Shown one piece after another: positions 40,909-54,017 of a stretch of DNA of 64,000 nucleotides; position 1 is the first letter of the stretch; each line of letters starts with the position of its first letter. A model generated the notes under the pieces. The model saw nothing but the letters and a program-made list of their open reading frames with translations, was not told where the DNA came from and ran no database searches. The position numbers were made by a program, and so were the translations under genes. Origin of the DNA: [Phialemoniopsis] sp. UDSM-2020 (lineage: Eukaryota > Ascomycota > Sordariomycetes > Thyridiales > Thyridiaceae); assembly GCA_018873225.1 (NCBI GenBank), contig JAEILZ010000005.1, positions 186,001 through 250,000 on the forward strand, given 5' to 3'.

Positions 40909-43900
40909 CTAAACCTCACCAGCAATCTTCTTCTTCAAGCCCTCAGCAGCCACGCCGCCAAGCTGCCTCAGCGTGCCGGACCCCATGATCTCGAGGGTGC
41001 TGATCTCGAGCGCGAATGTCTGCTTCCACCACCGGCGCAGCTCGATCGCCATGAGCGAGTCCATGCCGATCTGCGCCAGCGACAGCGAGACGTCGACCTC
41101 GGCCTCGTCCTTCATCATAAACGCAAAGATCTTGAGCCCGATCTCCTGCGCCAGGTATTCGACGCTGTCGTCGCCGTCGAGCACGTCCGGGTTGTTGGAG
41201 GCGCCCGCCAGAAAGGCCTTGAGCGCGCCGGACGAGCCGCTGCCGCCCTCGGCGACGGCCGAGCTGTCGCGCACGTTGTGGTAGGTGCCCATGCGGCGGT
41301 CGCGGCGCCACTCGGTCTGGCATTTGGCGTCGTCGAGGTGGACCTCGGACCGGAGGCCCATGACGATGTTGCCGTCGCCGCGCCAGGGAGCCAGGCTGTT
41401 CGACTTGTCAGACTCCTCTGGAAGCTGGTTCAGCAGTAGCAGCTCCATGTACTCCATGAACTCCTTCTCCGTCAGGAAGTAGAGCCCCTGAGACCTGAGC
41501 TTCTTCCTCGCGACATTGTTGTCGGCGATGAAGCCGACATCGTCAACAGGGCAGATGTTCAAAACCGTCGCGGGAAGGCCTTGACGACGGCGGAAGATGG
41601 TGAAGGCCTCCAGGAAACAATTGGCGGCGGAGTAGTTGCTCTGGCCAATGTGGTCTGCGAATGTCGTGACGCCAGAGCTCGTAGAGATGAAGAAATCGAG
41701 CTTCTGTCCCTCAAGGGCGTTGTGCAGGTTCCATGCACCGTTGACTTTGGGCGCAATGGCAGCACACCAGTCCTCGTGTGGCATGTCGACAAACTTTTGG
41801 TCCTACAGAATGCATCAATACCAACACTGTGCAATCAGATGTAAGATTACTTACTCGTAGCACCATGGCCATGTGAATAACACCCTTGATGGGCGAGGGA
41901 GCCAGGGCGATGGCAGAGTTGACGGCCTCCATATCTTCCGCCTTTCCAGCGACAGCACCAGCTGTGCAGCCCATGCTCCGCAGCTCCTCGAAGAACTCCT
42001 GGTCGCTTGTCGTTGTGCCAGCGCTGCGGCTGATGAACACAAAGTTGCGAGCCCCGTGCTCAGCCATCCAGACTGCTATCGCTCGGCCCAGACCGCCGAG
42101 ACCTCCGGTCAGAAGGTAAGTAGCCTCCGCGTCCAGCTTCATCGCAGTCGCAGTGTTAGTGCTGGGGATCAGCGATGCATCTGAAGGGACCTTGACGACC
42201 GCTTTGCCGATATGGTCTCCCTTTTGGAGGTGGCGGAAGGTATGCTCAATCTCCTGAGCTTCGAACAGAGTGATGGTCTCCATGGGCTTGATCCTGCCGT
42301 CGCGGCACATGTCCATGACCTGGTCGAGGATCTTGCCGGCTTGCTTGGGCTTCTTCTGGATCATGTGCGCAAGGTCAACGCAGCAGTACGAGCGGTTCAT
42401 CAGGAATGGCTCCATGTCGAGCTTGCCGAAGCCCACGAGGTCTCGCTTACCCAGCTCAATCATCTTGCCGAACTCGGCCACGCACTTCCACGAGGCGTGG
42501 AGCAGTTTGCCGGACAGCGAGTTGAGCACAATGTCAACGCCCTGTCCGTTCGTCTCCCTCAGGACATCGGCCACGAAGGAGTCGTCGCGGGAGTGGAAGA
42601 TGCGGTTGCGCGGGAGACCATAGATGTCCATCGCGTACTGGGCCTTGACGTCGCTTCCGACGGTCACAAAGATCTCTGCGCCGACCGCTTTGCAGAGCGC
42701 AACGGCCGCATGACCGATACCACCACATACAGAGTGGATAAGCACCGTCGTCTCAGAGGTCAGCTGCCCGACGGTGTGAAGAGCATAAAGAGCAGTCATG
42801 TACACGCAGGGTATGGTTGCAGCCTCCTCGAAAGAGAAGGTCTCGGGGAGAACCGCGCATAGAGCAGAGTCGACCACAGCCTTGGTTGAGAACGCTCCGT
42901 CGAGCGCCACGCCAACAACCCTGTCACCAACCGCGACGGTGCTGACGTTCGCGCCGACTCTGCTTACGATGCCGGAAACTTCGATACCGAGGGGGTGTTT
43001 GCCGTCAAAGGACAGAACGCCCATTGCAACCATGACATCCTGGCATCAATTTAGCATAATGTCCATCTGTCGGAGGGATCTCAACACTTACACGGAAGTT
43101 CAGGCCAACAGCCCTCGTCTCAATCTCCACCTCATCCTCACCAAGGGTCTTGGCCGGTACATCAACCCAGTGAAGCGTCTCCAAGAGGCCAGGCTTGCCG
43201 ATAGCAAGCTCCTTCTTGGCAGCGCCAGTCCCGCTCGCGCTCTTGCGCCCGACCTCCTCCTCGAGGTGGAACGCGCCGAACCGCGGGATCTTGATCACGC
43301 CGTTGTCAACGGCGTACTCGCGGTCAGGCCGCAAGATACCGTCGTCGTCGTCGGTCCGGTGCACCTTGCGCAGGACCTTGAGTACGAGCTCCGCAAAGCT
43401 TGGCTCGGCCGTCGAGATCTCGAGCGTATGGAAGGGCACACCGAGCTCGGCCTGGGCGCCGCGCAGAGCGCCTAGAGACTGAGCGTGGCGCGGGTTCGGG
43501 CAGTTGATTTGCGTCGGCGGCATGAGCCACAGCAGCTTCTGGTCGCTGTGCTCGCGGCAGAGGGTCTGGAACTCCTCGAAGCGCTGCTTGGATATGTTCT
43601 CAAAGAAGGGCGTCCCCAGGTCGACGGTGGCCAGGACGGGTTGTCCTACAGGGATCGGGCCCTCGCCGAAGCGGACGACGGAGACTTCAATGTCCTGCGA
43701 CTGGACGTGCGAGATCAAGGTCTGAGTGTAGTGCTGCTCAGGGTTGTCGCAAAGGACAGTGACGGCCGGGAGCTCTGACTTGTTCTGCTTAGCAGTTGTC
43801 GTCGAGACGATAGCGGCGCAGTACTGGTATGGCTCCTCAGCATCAACGACGGCGGTGTCAACTCCGGTGAATCCCGCGCCCTTGAGCTCCGTCTCCCAGC

Positions 43901-46900
43901 GATCCAGGAAGATATACGGCTCCCACTTGCGGCCGTCTGCTTCACCCATCCACCAACCGGAGAAGTTGCCAAAGATGTAGCCGGGACCACGGGCGACGGC
44001 GCAAACCTCGGTCAAGACCAGCTGGCCACCAGGCTTGAGGAGCGGCTGGAGGTTGCTCAGGGTAGTGTACAAGCTCGGCGTGGCGTGCACGACGTTGGGC
44101 GCGAGGATCAAGTCGTAGCTCTCAGGAGTGTAGCCCTGGTCGAACGGACAGCTGGAAATATCAAATACCTTGTATTCCATGTTAGGCGCGTAGGAGAAGC
44201 GCTCAGTGGCTTGCGGGAAGAAACCGGCTGAGATGTCGGTGAAGGTGTACGTCGAGTACAGCGGGTTTTGTGAAGTGCTGACGAGATCCCGCAGGATCAT
44301 CTCGGTCGTTCCTCCGGTGCCAGCGCCGACTTCCAGGATACGGAGGTTGGGCTTGGAGATGGCGAGCATCTTGACGAATTTGGAGAAGCCGAAGGAGATG
44401 CAGTTGTAGATGCCGGTCAGCACACCGTCCTCCATCAGGATCTCGAGGGTATCCTTCTGGCCAGTAAACAGGTCCTCAGTGTTCTCCCAGATGCGGAGGA
44501 TGCCACGGGCAACATCGCCGAAGGAGGGATCGGCGCAGATCTTGTCAGCTCGCTCGAGAATCGCGGCCTTGCGCTCTTCCTTGGTGAGTTTCGTGTACGG
44601 CAAAGTGTCCTTGATGATGGGGGGATATGTTCCATCGCCCGCACGTCCCCTTTCGCGGTGCAGCCACTCCCGGAAGTTGTTGAAGTGAGGCTGGCCAGCA
44701 GTCAAGCCCTCCACGCGGTCTGCAGAGTCCAGTGTGCAGAGCAGAACCATCTCTTCAAGTGTCAGTTTCACGTTGTTGTCGATCGTAGGTGGGTTGAACA
44801 GCGGTCCGACGTCCATGAAGTCGACGTCAGGGTACCATTCCAGTCTTGCAGCCGCATGGATATCCTCACCCGAGGCATCCTTGTCGTCCTCGAGAGGGTT
44901 TAGGCGCACACCGCGCAGGCGAAGTGCGACCTGACCATCGGCGATACATTCGATGCCGACATCAGCCTCACCGGCGGAACCCCAGGCTTCAGCGACCATG
45001 CTCTCAGTCCCTGGGAAGACGTCAATCTCTTCAATCAGCGTGGGTACGACCAGATGCTTCAGATTACGACCAAGACCTTGAGCAGCTGCGGCGATGACGA
45101 GCTGGAAGCAGGTATCCATGGTCGTTGGGTGGAACAGGAAGGGCCTCTCGACCTTGCCGGCAATCTCACCAACCGCACGAGACGAAGTCACCGAAGTCTG
45201 AAGGCTGGTCACGCCCTGAAATTCGAGCCCATAGTTGAGACCGACATGGCCTAGCATCTTGTACCATCTCGAGGCGGAGATCCTACGAGGAAGTGAAGAG
45301 ATCTGCCTGGCGTCAGCGAGACGTTCTCCCGACGGCTTGACAGTGCCCTCGCAGTGCCTCATCCAGGCAGAGCCAGAGTAAGAAGAGATGGTGAAATCCC
45401 AGTATTCAGATTCGGATGAGTCCGTCAGCTTCCGCTTGCGCAGGGACGTGAGCAGCTCCACGGGCTTAGAGACGTTGAGCACCAAGGCCGTAGGCACAAT
45501 GACGTGGCGGACACTGTAGCCGGTTTCGACGCCGGTGGTCTGGCGGATCGCCTCACCGGCCATTGAGACGTAGCCAGCGAATGGGAAGATGATGTCGTCT
45601 CGGACCTTGTGGTCAGCCAGCCACGGCACGTCCTCGAGATCCAAAACGCACCGCCAAGCGGGCTCCAGCTCGCTGAGCTCAGGGATGCGCTGGCCCAGCA
45701 GCGCGTGGTGTCCAAATTCCCGGAAGCGCCATTCCTTGGCGATGCGGCTCTCGTACCAATATCTGGTCGAGTGGTCCCAGGGGTATAGTGGCAAGTCTGT
45801 CAAGACCTTGCCGCGGGGGAAGAGGGAACCAAAGTCGACGCCAGCGCCCTGCTGCCATAGCTGCCCGATCGCAGACGTGAAGCTCTCAGAGCAGTCCGCG
45901 CCGCGGATCATGGTGGAGATGTAGTTGCAGGGTGCGCGTGCCTCGGCACAGATCTGTCGCAGCGGTCCAGCCATCTGCGAGTGAGGTCCAACCTCAAGGA
46001 ACAGAGCCTGCGGCAGCTCCTTGATCAGCGCATTGACAGCAGGCAGGAACTTGACGGGTGAGACCAGATTGTCCACCCAGTACTGAGCAGTTAGGGGCCG
46101 AGTGTGGGGTTTGGAAGTGACACTAGAGAACATGGGAATCTTGGGACGATGGTTATCGTCTCCAGCATCCATCTCGACCTGTAGTAGATTGAGATAGTGT
46201 CGAGCGAGTGACGACATGTGATCTGTTGAAAGAGTAAGTCAGTATAGTTTCTACCACTGACAGACCTGGCAACTTACGCGAATGATACGCCATATCGACC
46301 TGCAATTTCCTCGCAAGGACATCAGGCTTGGCGGCCTTGACCGCCGCGATCACCTCCTCCAGCTTGTCAAGATCACCCGAGATAGTCGTCGCCGAAGGGC
46401 TGTTCTCAGCAGCAACAACGACGCCATCGACAAGAAACTCAGCCGTCTCAGCAGCGCTCAGGCCAACGGCAGCCATACCGCCCTTGAGCTCCTGGTACTT
46501 CGTAGTCAGACCACGATAATACGACGCCAGTATCGCTTCCCGCAGCGACATCGCCCCCGCAGCATACGCAGCCGCAATCTCGCCGCTCGAGTGGCCCACA
46601 ACCGCATCCGGCACGATTCCGACGCGCCGCAGGCTGTTAACAAGCGCGACCTGCACGGCCGTGCACAGCGGCTGCGACAGCTCGGCGCGGTACACATTGC
46701 TCGTCTCCTTGGGCCGCAGGAGCTCGTCCTCGAGCGTCCAGGCCGGCGGGATCTTGGCCCGCGACAGGATCTCGTCCATGGCCCGCACGTCATCGCGGAA
46801 GTTGGCGTCGGACTCGAGGAGCTGCCGGCCCATCTGCGGCCACTGCGCGCCCTGGCCCGTGAACACGAGCGCCAGGGGCGCCGCCTGCTGCGGGGACTTG

Positions 46901-49471
46901 GCGCTCGGCGCCGGCTCCGACGCCTTGCCGTTGGTCACGACGACGAAGGAGCGGTGCGGCAGGGCCTCGCGTCTGCGCGCGAGGGTGTACGCCAGGGCGT
47001 CCGCGCGCTCTGGGTGGATCTGTAGGTAGGCGACCGTGTCCTCGACGACCTTCTTGACGGCGTCCTGCGAGTTGGCCGAGCAGACCAGCAGCTGGGCGGC
47101 CGGGCCGGCCTTGGAGTGGAAGCCATTCGTCTCGTAGGACGGCAGGTAGCTTTTGGCCGAGTCAACGATACACTATACGACAAGTTAGCGCCTCCGGACT
47201 TGGCGGTATGAATGTTGTTAGAAAGTCATACGTGGGCATTGGTCCCGCCAATACCGAAAGAGTTGATGCTCACGCGCTCAGCGCGGTTCGAGGGCCATGG
47301 CACCGGCTTCAGCGGCACAGCAAGGTTGAACTCGTCGAATTTGACTAGAACGCATCCGGCACGTCAGCAATGCAGCTCTTGTCACGTATACACAGGGGTG
47401 TGGAGAAGAGATGGGAATTCCTTACTTTTGGGGTTCGGTTTGCCAAACTTGATATTGGGCGGAATGGTCTTGTTCTCCAAAGCCAACACGGCCTTGATGA
47501 GACCGGTCAAGCCGGAGGCGCCTTCAGAGTGACCGAAGTTGGGTTTTGACTAAGAGATTATTACATAAAGTTAGGATATTGTTGCGTCGTCATCTTTACC
47601 GTTAAGGTTGTTTCATATATGGCAGGGATAAGGAAGAGGGGAAAGAAGGATGGTGGTGGTCTCGGGTACACTAACAGAGCCAATGTAAATACCCCTGTCC
47701 TTGAACAGGTTGCCCACAGCATGGGTCTCGATAGGATCGCCGGTCGGGGTCCCTGTCCCGTGGCACTGTCACACACACACACACCTCTCGGTTAGCTTTA
47801 CCGATCCCAAAACCCCTGATCGCCAGGACACATGGCGATCGTGGGGGCCGAAGGAAGAGGAAAAGAAAAGGGGAGACTAACCTCAATGAACGGCGTGTCT
47901 GTGGGGTTGAGCCCGGCGTCCTGGTACAGCTTTCTCATAAGAGCCTCTTGGGCCGCAGAGCTCGGGTTCAGCAGACCCTGGCTCTTACCGTCGCTGTTGG
48001 TCCCGCTGTTGCGGATGACAGCCCGGATCGGGTTGCCGTCTCGTATCGCATCCTCGAGCCGCTTGAGATAGACAGCGTTGATGCCCTCCGCACGCGCGAA
48101 GCCATTGGCCTCGGCGTCGAATGTTTTACATGACCCCTCGGGCGACAAGACTCCCTCGGAGGTCATGGTGGAGTAGATAGTCGGGCCCATGAGCAAACTT
48201 GTGCCGGCCACGATGGCTGACGTGCAGCCTCCTGTCTGCAGGGACATACACGCCTCATGCAGTCCTACCAAGGAAGCGGAGCAACCCGTCTTGATGACCA
48301 TGCTATATTGTCTCTTGTTAGTGTATAGTCCTTCCTCTCCACGCACAAGGTGTTTAAGGACAGTTCTTGCAACATACCTAGGTCCCTTGAGGTCATACTC
48401 GTACGACAACCTATTAGCAATCATCAAGTCGCCGCTAAAGTTGTACCCTCCCGTAAACTGCGGCTCACGCGACTGCATATGCAGCCAGTCCTCTCCAAAG
48501 GTACCAACGTAGCAACCCACAAGCTTGCCGCGGTAGTCAGCCTCGCCGGCGTTCTCAAAGCACTCGCGCGCAACCTCGAGCAGCAGTCGCTGCTGCGGGT
48601 CCGTCTTCTCGACCTCGAGCTTGCTCATGCTAAAGAAGGAAGTGTCTAGGTAGCCCAGGTCCTCGTCGAGGAAGTACCCATGGCGCGTGTCGACCTGGCC
48701 CTTCTTGCCCAGCTTGCCGTCGAAGCCGTCAATGTTGAAGCGGTCGGCGGGTATGGGCCCGCGCAGGTCCTTACCTTGGCTGACGACGTCCCAGAAGGCC
48801 TCGGCCGTGCGGACGCCGCCTGGGTAGCGCATGGCCATGCCGCAGATGGCGATGGGCTCCGGGGCTGAGACCTTGGGCTTGTGCTCGCCATTGGCTAGCC
48901 ATTTCTCCTGGCTGTCGTGGGTAGTTGCCTTGGGAGCTTGGGTGCGTTCCTGTTGCTGCTCCAGGGCGAGAGCTGGGTCGGCTCCATTGAGATGCTTGCC
49001 GTTGACAGGATCCTTGAGCTCGTTCTTGACGACATCCAGGCCACTCAGGATGGGAACGACTCCGTTACGGGCCGTAAGGATCTCAGGTCCTGATCCATTG
49101 TCGTCCTGCACTTCGACAGTGGAGATCTCTGGTTGAATCAGTGCCTTCTTCTCTGAGGCACCATTCGTGGCAGTCTGGGGGTCATTGGACTCCTGTAGAT
49201 GTCCGTTCTGGTGATGTGACTGGCTGGAGAGAGTGATGTCCTGGTCACTCTCTATAGAGTCGATAGTAGCGTCTGAGCCCGCGCTTAGACGGGACGCCTT
49301 GGCCTTGCGCTCATTCAAGCGGGCAATGCCGTCCTCGGGCAGCGCACGGGGCACGGCCGAGAGGTCAAGCTCGTCAACAGGCCGTCCGTCCTGCGGCCGG
49401 GCTTCCGAGCCGCTGAGGATGACATACTGCTGCTCGTCGAGCTTAGGGGATGTGACCTTGGTGTCCTCCAT
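40909..49471 (-). CDS. Highly reducing type I polyketide synthase, KS-AT-DH-MT-ER-KR-ACP
   Basis: Nine exons: 48378-49471, 47882-48302, 47676-47765, 47426-47549, 47232-47344, 46278-47172, 43092-46222, 41855-43039 and 40909-41802, giving 2648 aa. An unusually long polar N-terminus (about 200 aa) precedes KS. KS has C372 (in KTGCSAS rather than the common DTACSSS), H507 (CHGTGT) and H542 (NFGHSEG). AT has Ser about 809 in GHSSGE. DH starts about 1083 ([12 protein letters not shown]), with His in LADHKV and Asp about 1280 in TTMDTC. MT has [11 protein letters not shown] about 1541. ER starts about 1924, with [14 protein letters not shown] as nucleotide site. KR starts about 2264 ([11 protein letters not shown]) with STSSG and [11 protein letters not shown] has IGMDSL about 2597. 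All domains look intact, so it should make a reduced, methylated chain. No thioesterase domain. The product is unknown. Confidence 0.96.
47766..47785. repeat. CA dinucleotide repeat inside a PKS intron
   Basis: Short (CA)n run next to the acceptor of PKS intron 2 (47766-47881). On the transcript it is a GT-rich tract just before ACAG. Confidence 0.8.
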
Positions 49472-52400
49472 AGTCGGTTACCTCTTCTAGTTGATAGGTG
49501 AGGTGAACCAACAAACAAGTGTACAAAAAGGGGGAAGGTTATCCCTCTCTCCCTTTATAAATGAGACCTCTACTCAACAAACTCTTGGACACAACAAAGG
49601 ACCAAGAGTAAAGAAGAGGTTTACAAGTAGAAATTTGAGAATAGAAGATGAGATGAAGCTACCGAGGCACTTCGGGACGAGGTGAAGTGGTGCGTTGTTC
49701 GACAATCCTCCTGTCCTGCGAGCCAGGGGAGTCCTTGTAATTCTTATATGGAACTCGAGCCGCGATCGAGCACTAGTGGCTATTCACCAGGACCGTGTTG
49801 GAATAAGACGGATCCACCACCCTCCAGGACGGGTTCTTTTCAACGGGCAAGATCCCAGCAACGGAAACAAGCACGAAGATACTAAAAGCGAAAGAAAAAA
49901 GTACGGCACGCACGCACCAGGTGTGTGACGCCAAGGAGCTGGAACCCACGGCCTAGTGAGGTGGCCCCTTACTGAGATGGGTAGGGGCTAATGTCATTCA
50001 TTACAAACCTGATGCCCAATCCTTCCCGGCCATGGGGTCTGTACGTGTCTGCACATTCACTCAGACTACACGAACAGGACCAGTCCAGCTGGTATCTGTC
50101 CAAGGGTTCACCTTGTTCCCCCACTGTCCCCGTTTTTTGATCCCGGCAGTGAATGTGCTTCGAGCCTGCATATGATCCATGTAGCATATTTGATACCAGG
50201 GCTGATCTGTTACCCCCCACGGCAATTGACCGATGATCTCCAGTTCACCTACCCTGGGGGACCGAATCGTTAGCTCATAGATGCATCTGCATTGCAACGC
50301 TGGCCGACGAGGACCCTGTGGGGTCCACGAAGGGGACAAACAACGAGACATCTGACTGACGGCTGCCATACTCGGCAAGGCCGCCGTTCAACCTTCAATG
50401 GTTGGCATCACCATTGACGTGAAGCCTTTCCTATCTAGGGTTCTTCAAGGAAGAATAGACATGTCAGTGGCGCAGAAAAGAGAGACACGACACCACTCCG
50501 CCGGTTTGGTGAAGGGTGGCTGACGGGCGGGACCCTACGATGAGACGAAAAAGACGACACGGCATTTTTTCCCACCGCGAACCTGGAAGCAAGGGCGAGG
50601 TCACGAGCAGCGGGTTGGAACGAGAGTGGAGCAGAGTAACGTACCAAGTACGAAGTACAAGCAGGAAAAAGCCCCGGTGCTCCGTTTTCCCAGCCCACTA
50701 ACCGCTCGCTTGGTGAGGGTTCCATAGAAAGCGATGACGGGGTCACGACGGGCCGAGCCACGATTTGTTCGAGAAGGTCTCGGATTTTGGCGAGTCAGTA
50801 AAGGCTTGGCCCAGAGAACAGGGAGCTGGCTCAGCACAACACGCTCCTTGCCTATCTCTGGGTGTGGGATGAGCAAAAAGAAAGGATTCGTTCCCCGGCG
50901 CAGGGCTAGTCTCCAGCGGTTTCCCAACGGCGACAGGGCATGCAGCCATCGGCCACGCAGCTCTGGATCTGGGCCATGGCATCGACGGCGCCGAGATGGT
51001 CTTCGATCCGTCATACCCGGACCTAGGTCTGACAGGAAGCCGCCTGCAGAACTACTGCTCTGTACTCTTGTCAATTCTGCAGGAAAAGCACCCCCAAACC
51101 CAACAGAGTTCAATAACCGCGGGATTCAGCCGTGTGCAACGTCGGTGGCTGTTGGTCTTGACCGTTATTCCAGTCCGGCGCCCGACCGTTGTTGCTTCAC
51201 CTTGGCCACGTGTTGAAAGCGTACTGCGTACCATGTAGCTGGGATCGAGAGGGGGAATATGCTGTCCCTCTCCACGGCTTGTTGCTACCCATGAGAGTTC
51301 TGGCATAACCCTGCTCCACTACGCATCCCACCACACCTGGAAAAGTACGAGTGCATTAGCTTGCTGGAGGTCCAGCTAATAGTATCCCTTGGAGTCGGTG
51401 TACTGCAGGCTCGCGAACGCCCAAGAGGCGGGTAGCAGGTACAGAGGGAGAAGAAAGACGACGAAAGGAATAGAGGGGGGGAAATCCAGATACCTGCCCC
51501 CTCTAGCATGGTTAGCTCCCCGTTTAGCGTGTATATTGTTGGCTGTAACGCGATGGTGGGTTCTGTGATCCTGAAGGTGGTGGAGGTGGAGACACGCACG
51601 GCCGGGCTCTCGCCAAGCAAACCCAGACGTTCCAACTGCTCGTCGTCATGGTCAGCCATTCCGTAGACTGGCGTGATGACAGGTCTGGCACGAGGTCGGG
51701 ACAGATAGCGAGATCAGTCCTTTTCGAATGGGTGTGCGCGGGATGTAGATGTCCAGATCGGGAATAGACGGTGCTAGACCATTGGCTTTTCCCCCGAGGA
51801 CTTCCCGTGTTTGCCATTGCCAGATCGGATCTATTTGATCGATGGCACAAAACAGCTGCCGGCAGTCAGGACGGGTGTTGGGAAGCAGGAACATTTCTTC
51901 ATCACATGTGCAGTCAACCAACATGTGTCCCCGATCGACGTCAGTGCCAGGACATCGGGAGAGAGATCTGGCGTGCGATTGGCAGATGTGACATCCGAGC
52001 TAGATTCTGTATTTATTGCTGATGGTCGGGACGATCCATTGGATATTGAAGCTTGATCCCACCCGCGTCAGCCGTTGAGCACTACGGGCGGGCGAGAGAG
52101 AGGGGGGTTCATCGGCGGCGCCGTTCTGCGGGATTGATTACCAAGCCCGACCGTATTTCAAGGACATCATAACGCGCCCACGGAATCGGTCAGGAGGCTC
52201 AACTAACCCCGAGTTCGGATGAACACGAGGTAAATTGTCGGAGTTTGTGCGGGTGCGGATGTGCACATCTATTGGGAGTCGAGGTGTAAGAGGCACTCGT
52301 TAGCCTGTGGCAAGACACCACCATTCGATTCTAGGCAGTTTTGCCTCTTCCTCTTCCTCTTTCGATCCCAAAACGACAAGACTGGGTTTTTGGGGGTATT

Positions 52401-54017
52401 GGCAGGACCCCGTATGCATTTTTTGGCAAGGTTAGCAAACGACCGGACGACGCGGAAAACCACTCGTCGCCAAAACTTTCTCTTTTCCATTCTCAGCAAA
52501 TCGTCCATTTGGACAAAGTGGTGGACCGGATCCTCTCTCGATCGCGAATTGGAGGCAGGGCGCAACACGCAGGCCCGCTCCAGAGGTGCAGTAGTTCTGC
52601 ACCAGGCCACGTCGGTGTCAGCCCCAAGCCTGGCCTAGTAGACTTGAAGCTGCTCGAGGGTGACCAGTCATAACGTCTAGAGCACTTCGGACGATTGTGC
52701 GCTTTCGTTATCTGTCGCCTGTCGGGGACGCATCCAAGGACCGCCGGGATCAGGCAAATGGAGACCAGGGTTCGTCGGGCGAGTTGCTTGAGCTGTGCTT
52801 CTGGTAGGCTCGGACCACCCATGACTCCGTGCCCGTTACATTCCTGAAGAAGTGGTCCGTTCAGACGTCAATTGGGTCGAGAGACGTTGAAATGCGGCTC
52901 GAGGAACCCTGTCCAGGATTGGCAAGAGGTCGAAAGAGCGGTGAACCCCCTTGAGAGCGGACCTGGTAGGAAGTTCATCATGCGTTTTCTGCGAACTGGC
53001 AGAGCTCGTGAAGGGGAAGGATGAGGTCTAGATTGAGGCCTATGAGATGCCAGCGCGCGCCAGCCGTTTGCTTTTCCGTCTAGCCAGGGCAGAAGTGTGC
53101 TTTGTAGGGATTGGAGTAAGTAGCAGCAAGAGGAACAGCCCTGATCCTTGAGCTCTTCGGGCCGTGATGCAGCACCATGGATTTATGGTTATTGGCAAGG
53201 ATGGGTGGATGGTTCAAGAGACGGGAAGACAAGGGGAGGAGCGGGGAGAGCAAGACGATCAATGGATCTCGCCAGGGTACAGGGTCAAGGTCGCGATGGA
53301 GCCCCCTGGAGCTTTGATCCCGACCTCACTAAGCCCTCCAAAGCCCATGGCCCTACAGGGGTCCTTTCAGCTGTCCAGACCAGAGCTCTAGGGCTTCTAG
53401 ATGCCTGGGACTACCTAAATACTCTTCAGCTGGCCCGTGACAAGACCTGCGTGTGTCAATGTGAATGTCATCACATACCATTTCATCGCCATGATGTGCA
53501 TGATGCTCGATCTGGGAGGAGGAAGTTAGGGTTGCATCCCAGGCCGTATGTTGGAGAACAAAAGAGACACTGCTGGCAGACATCCCCCAGCCTGGGAAAT
53601 TCACATCTTCCAACTGTCTCCTTCGATGCAACGCAGCAGCTCCGAATCAAGTTACCCTCTCCTTGACCGCCATCTCTCAATGAAACGTGCTGCAAAAACT
53701 GGTTGATATTAACCGCGAGAATTAAGACACAGCAAGCAATGCTCCATACATTGCTCCACCAAGATGCGGGCGAATGCCTTCGTATCATTCACGTTCACAG
53801 AAACGAGAAAGCATCGGTCGATGCCAGGGAGCTCTGTCAAATCCAGTTCGACCGCCAACTCGAATTTCGTAGCGAAAAGCGCTATGGTATATGTCATCTA
53901 ACCTCCTCACTCCCCTAACGCCGATAACCATGTGAAATACAATCAAATCATAGAGTGTTGCGCGGATGAATGGAGCATATCCATTACGCAAGAGCAAGCT
54001 TTTGGTGTTCCAGACCA
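49472..54017. other. 4.5-kb gene-free region upstream of the PKS
   Basis: No ORF here has a domain, a believable start or exon structure. The longest are 172 and 170 codons and have shadow-like composition rich in Arg, Ser and Pro. I found no tRNA-like B box, long terminal repeat or obvious inverted repeat. It contains the PKS promoter and the 3' flank of RPD3. It may hold non-coding transcripts, regulatory DNA or decayed genes. Confidence 0.5.

Noticed and set aside
42212..42862. Plus-strand ORFs inside the PKS (also 46282-47025)
   Set aside because: Both overlap well-supported PKS exons on the minus strand and show no family features.
47766..47785. CA repeat considered as part of a repeat array
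   Set aside because: It is a simple dinucleotide run inside an intron, with no spacers or longer repeat unit.
52269..53666. ORFs of 110-172 codons upstream of RPD3
   Set aside because: Overlapping on both strands, no domain, no consistent exon extension and low-quality composition.
49472..54017. Search for tRNA, 5S rRNA or LTR element in the empty block
   Set aside because: I found no B-box-like sequence, clover-leaf candidate, terminal repeats or reverse-transcriptase-like frame by eye.
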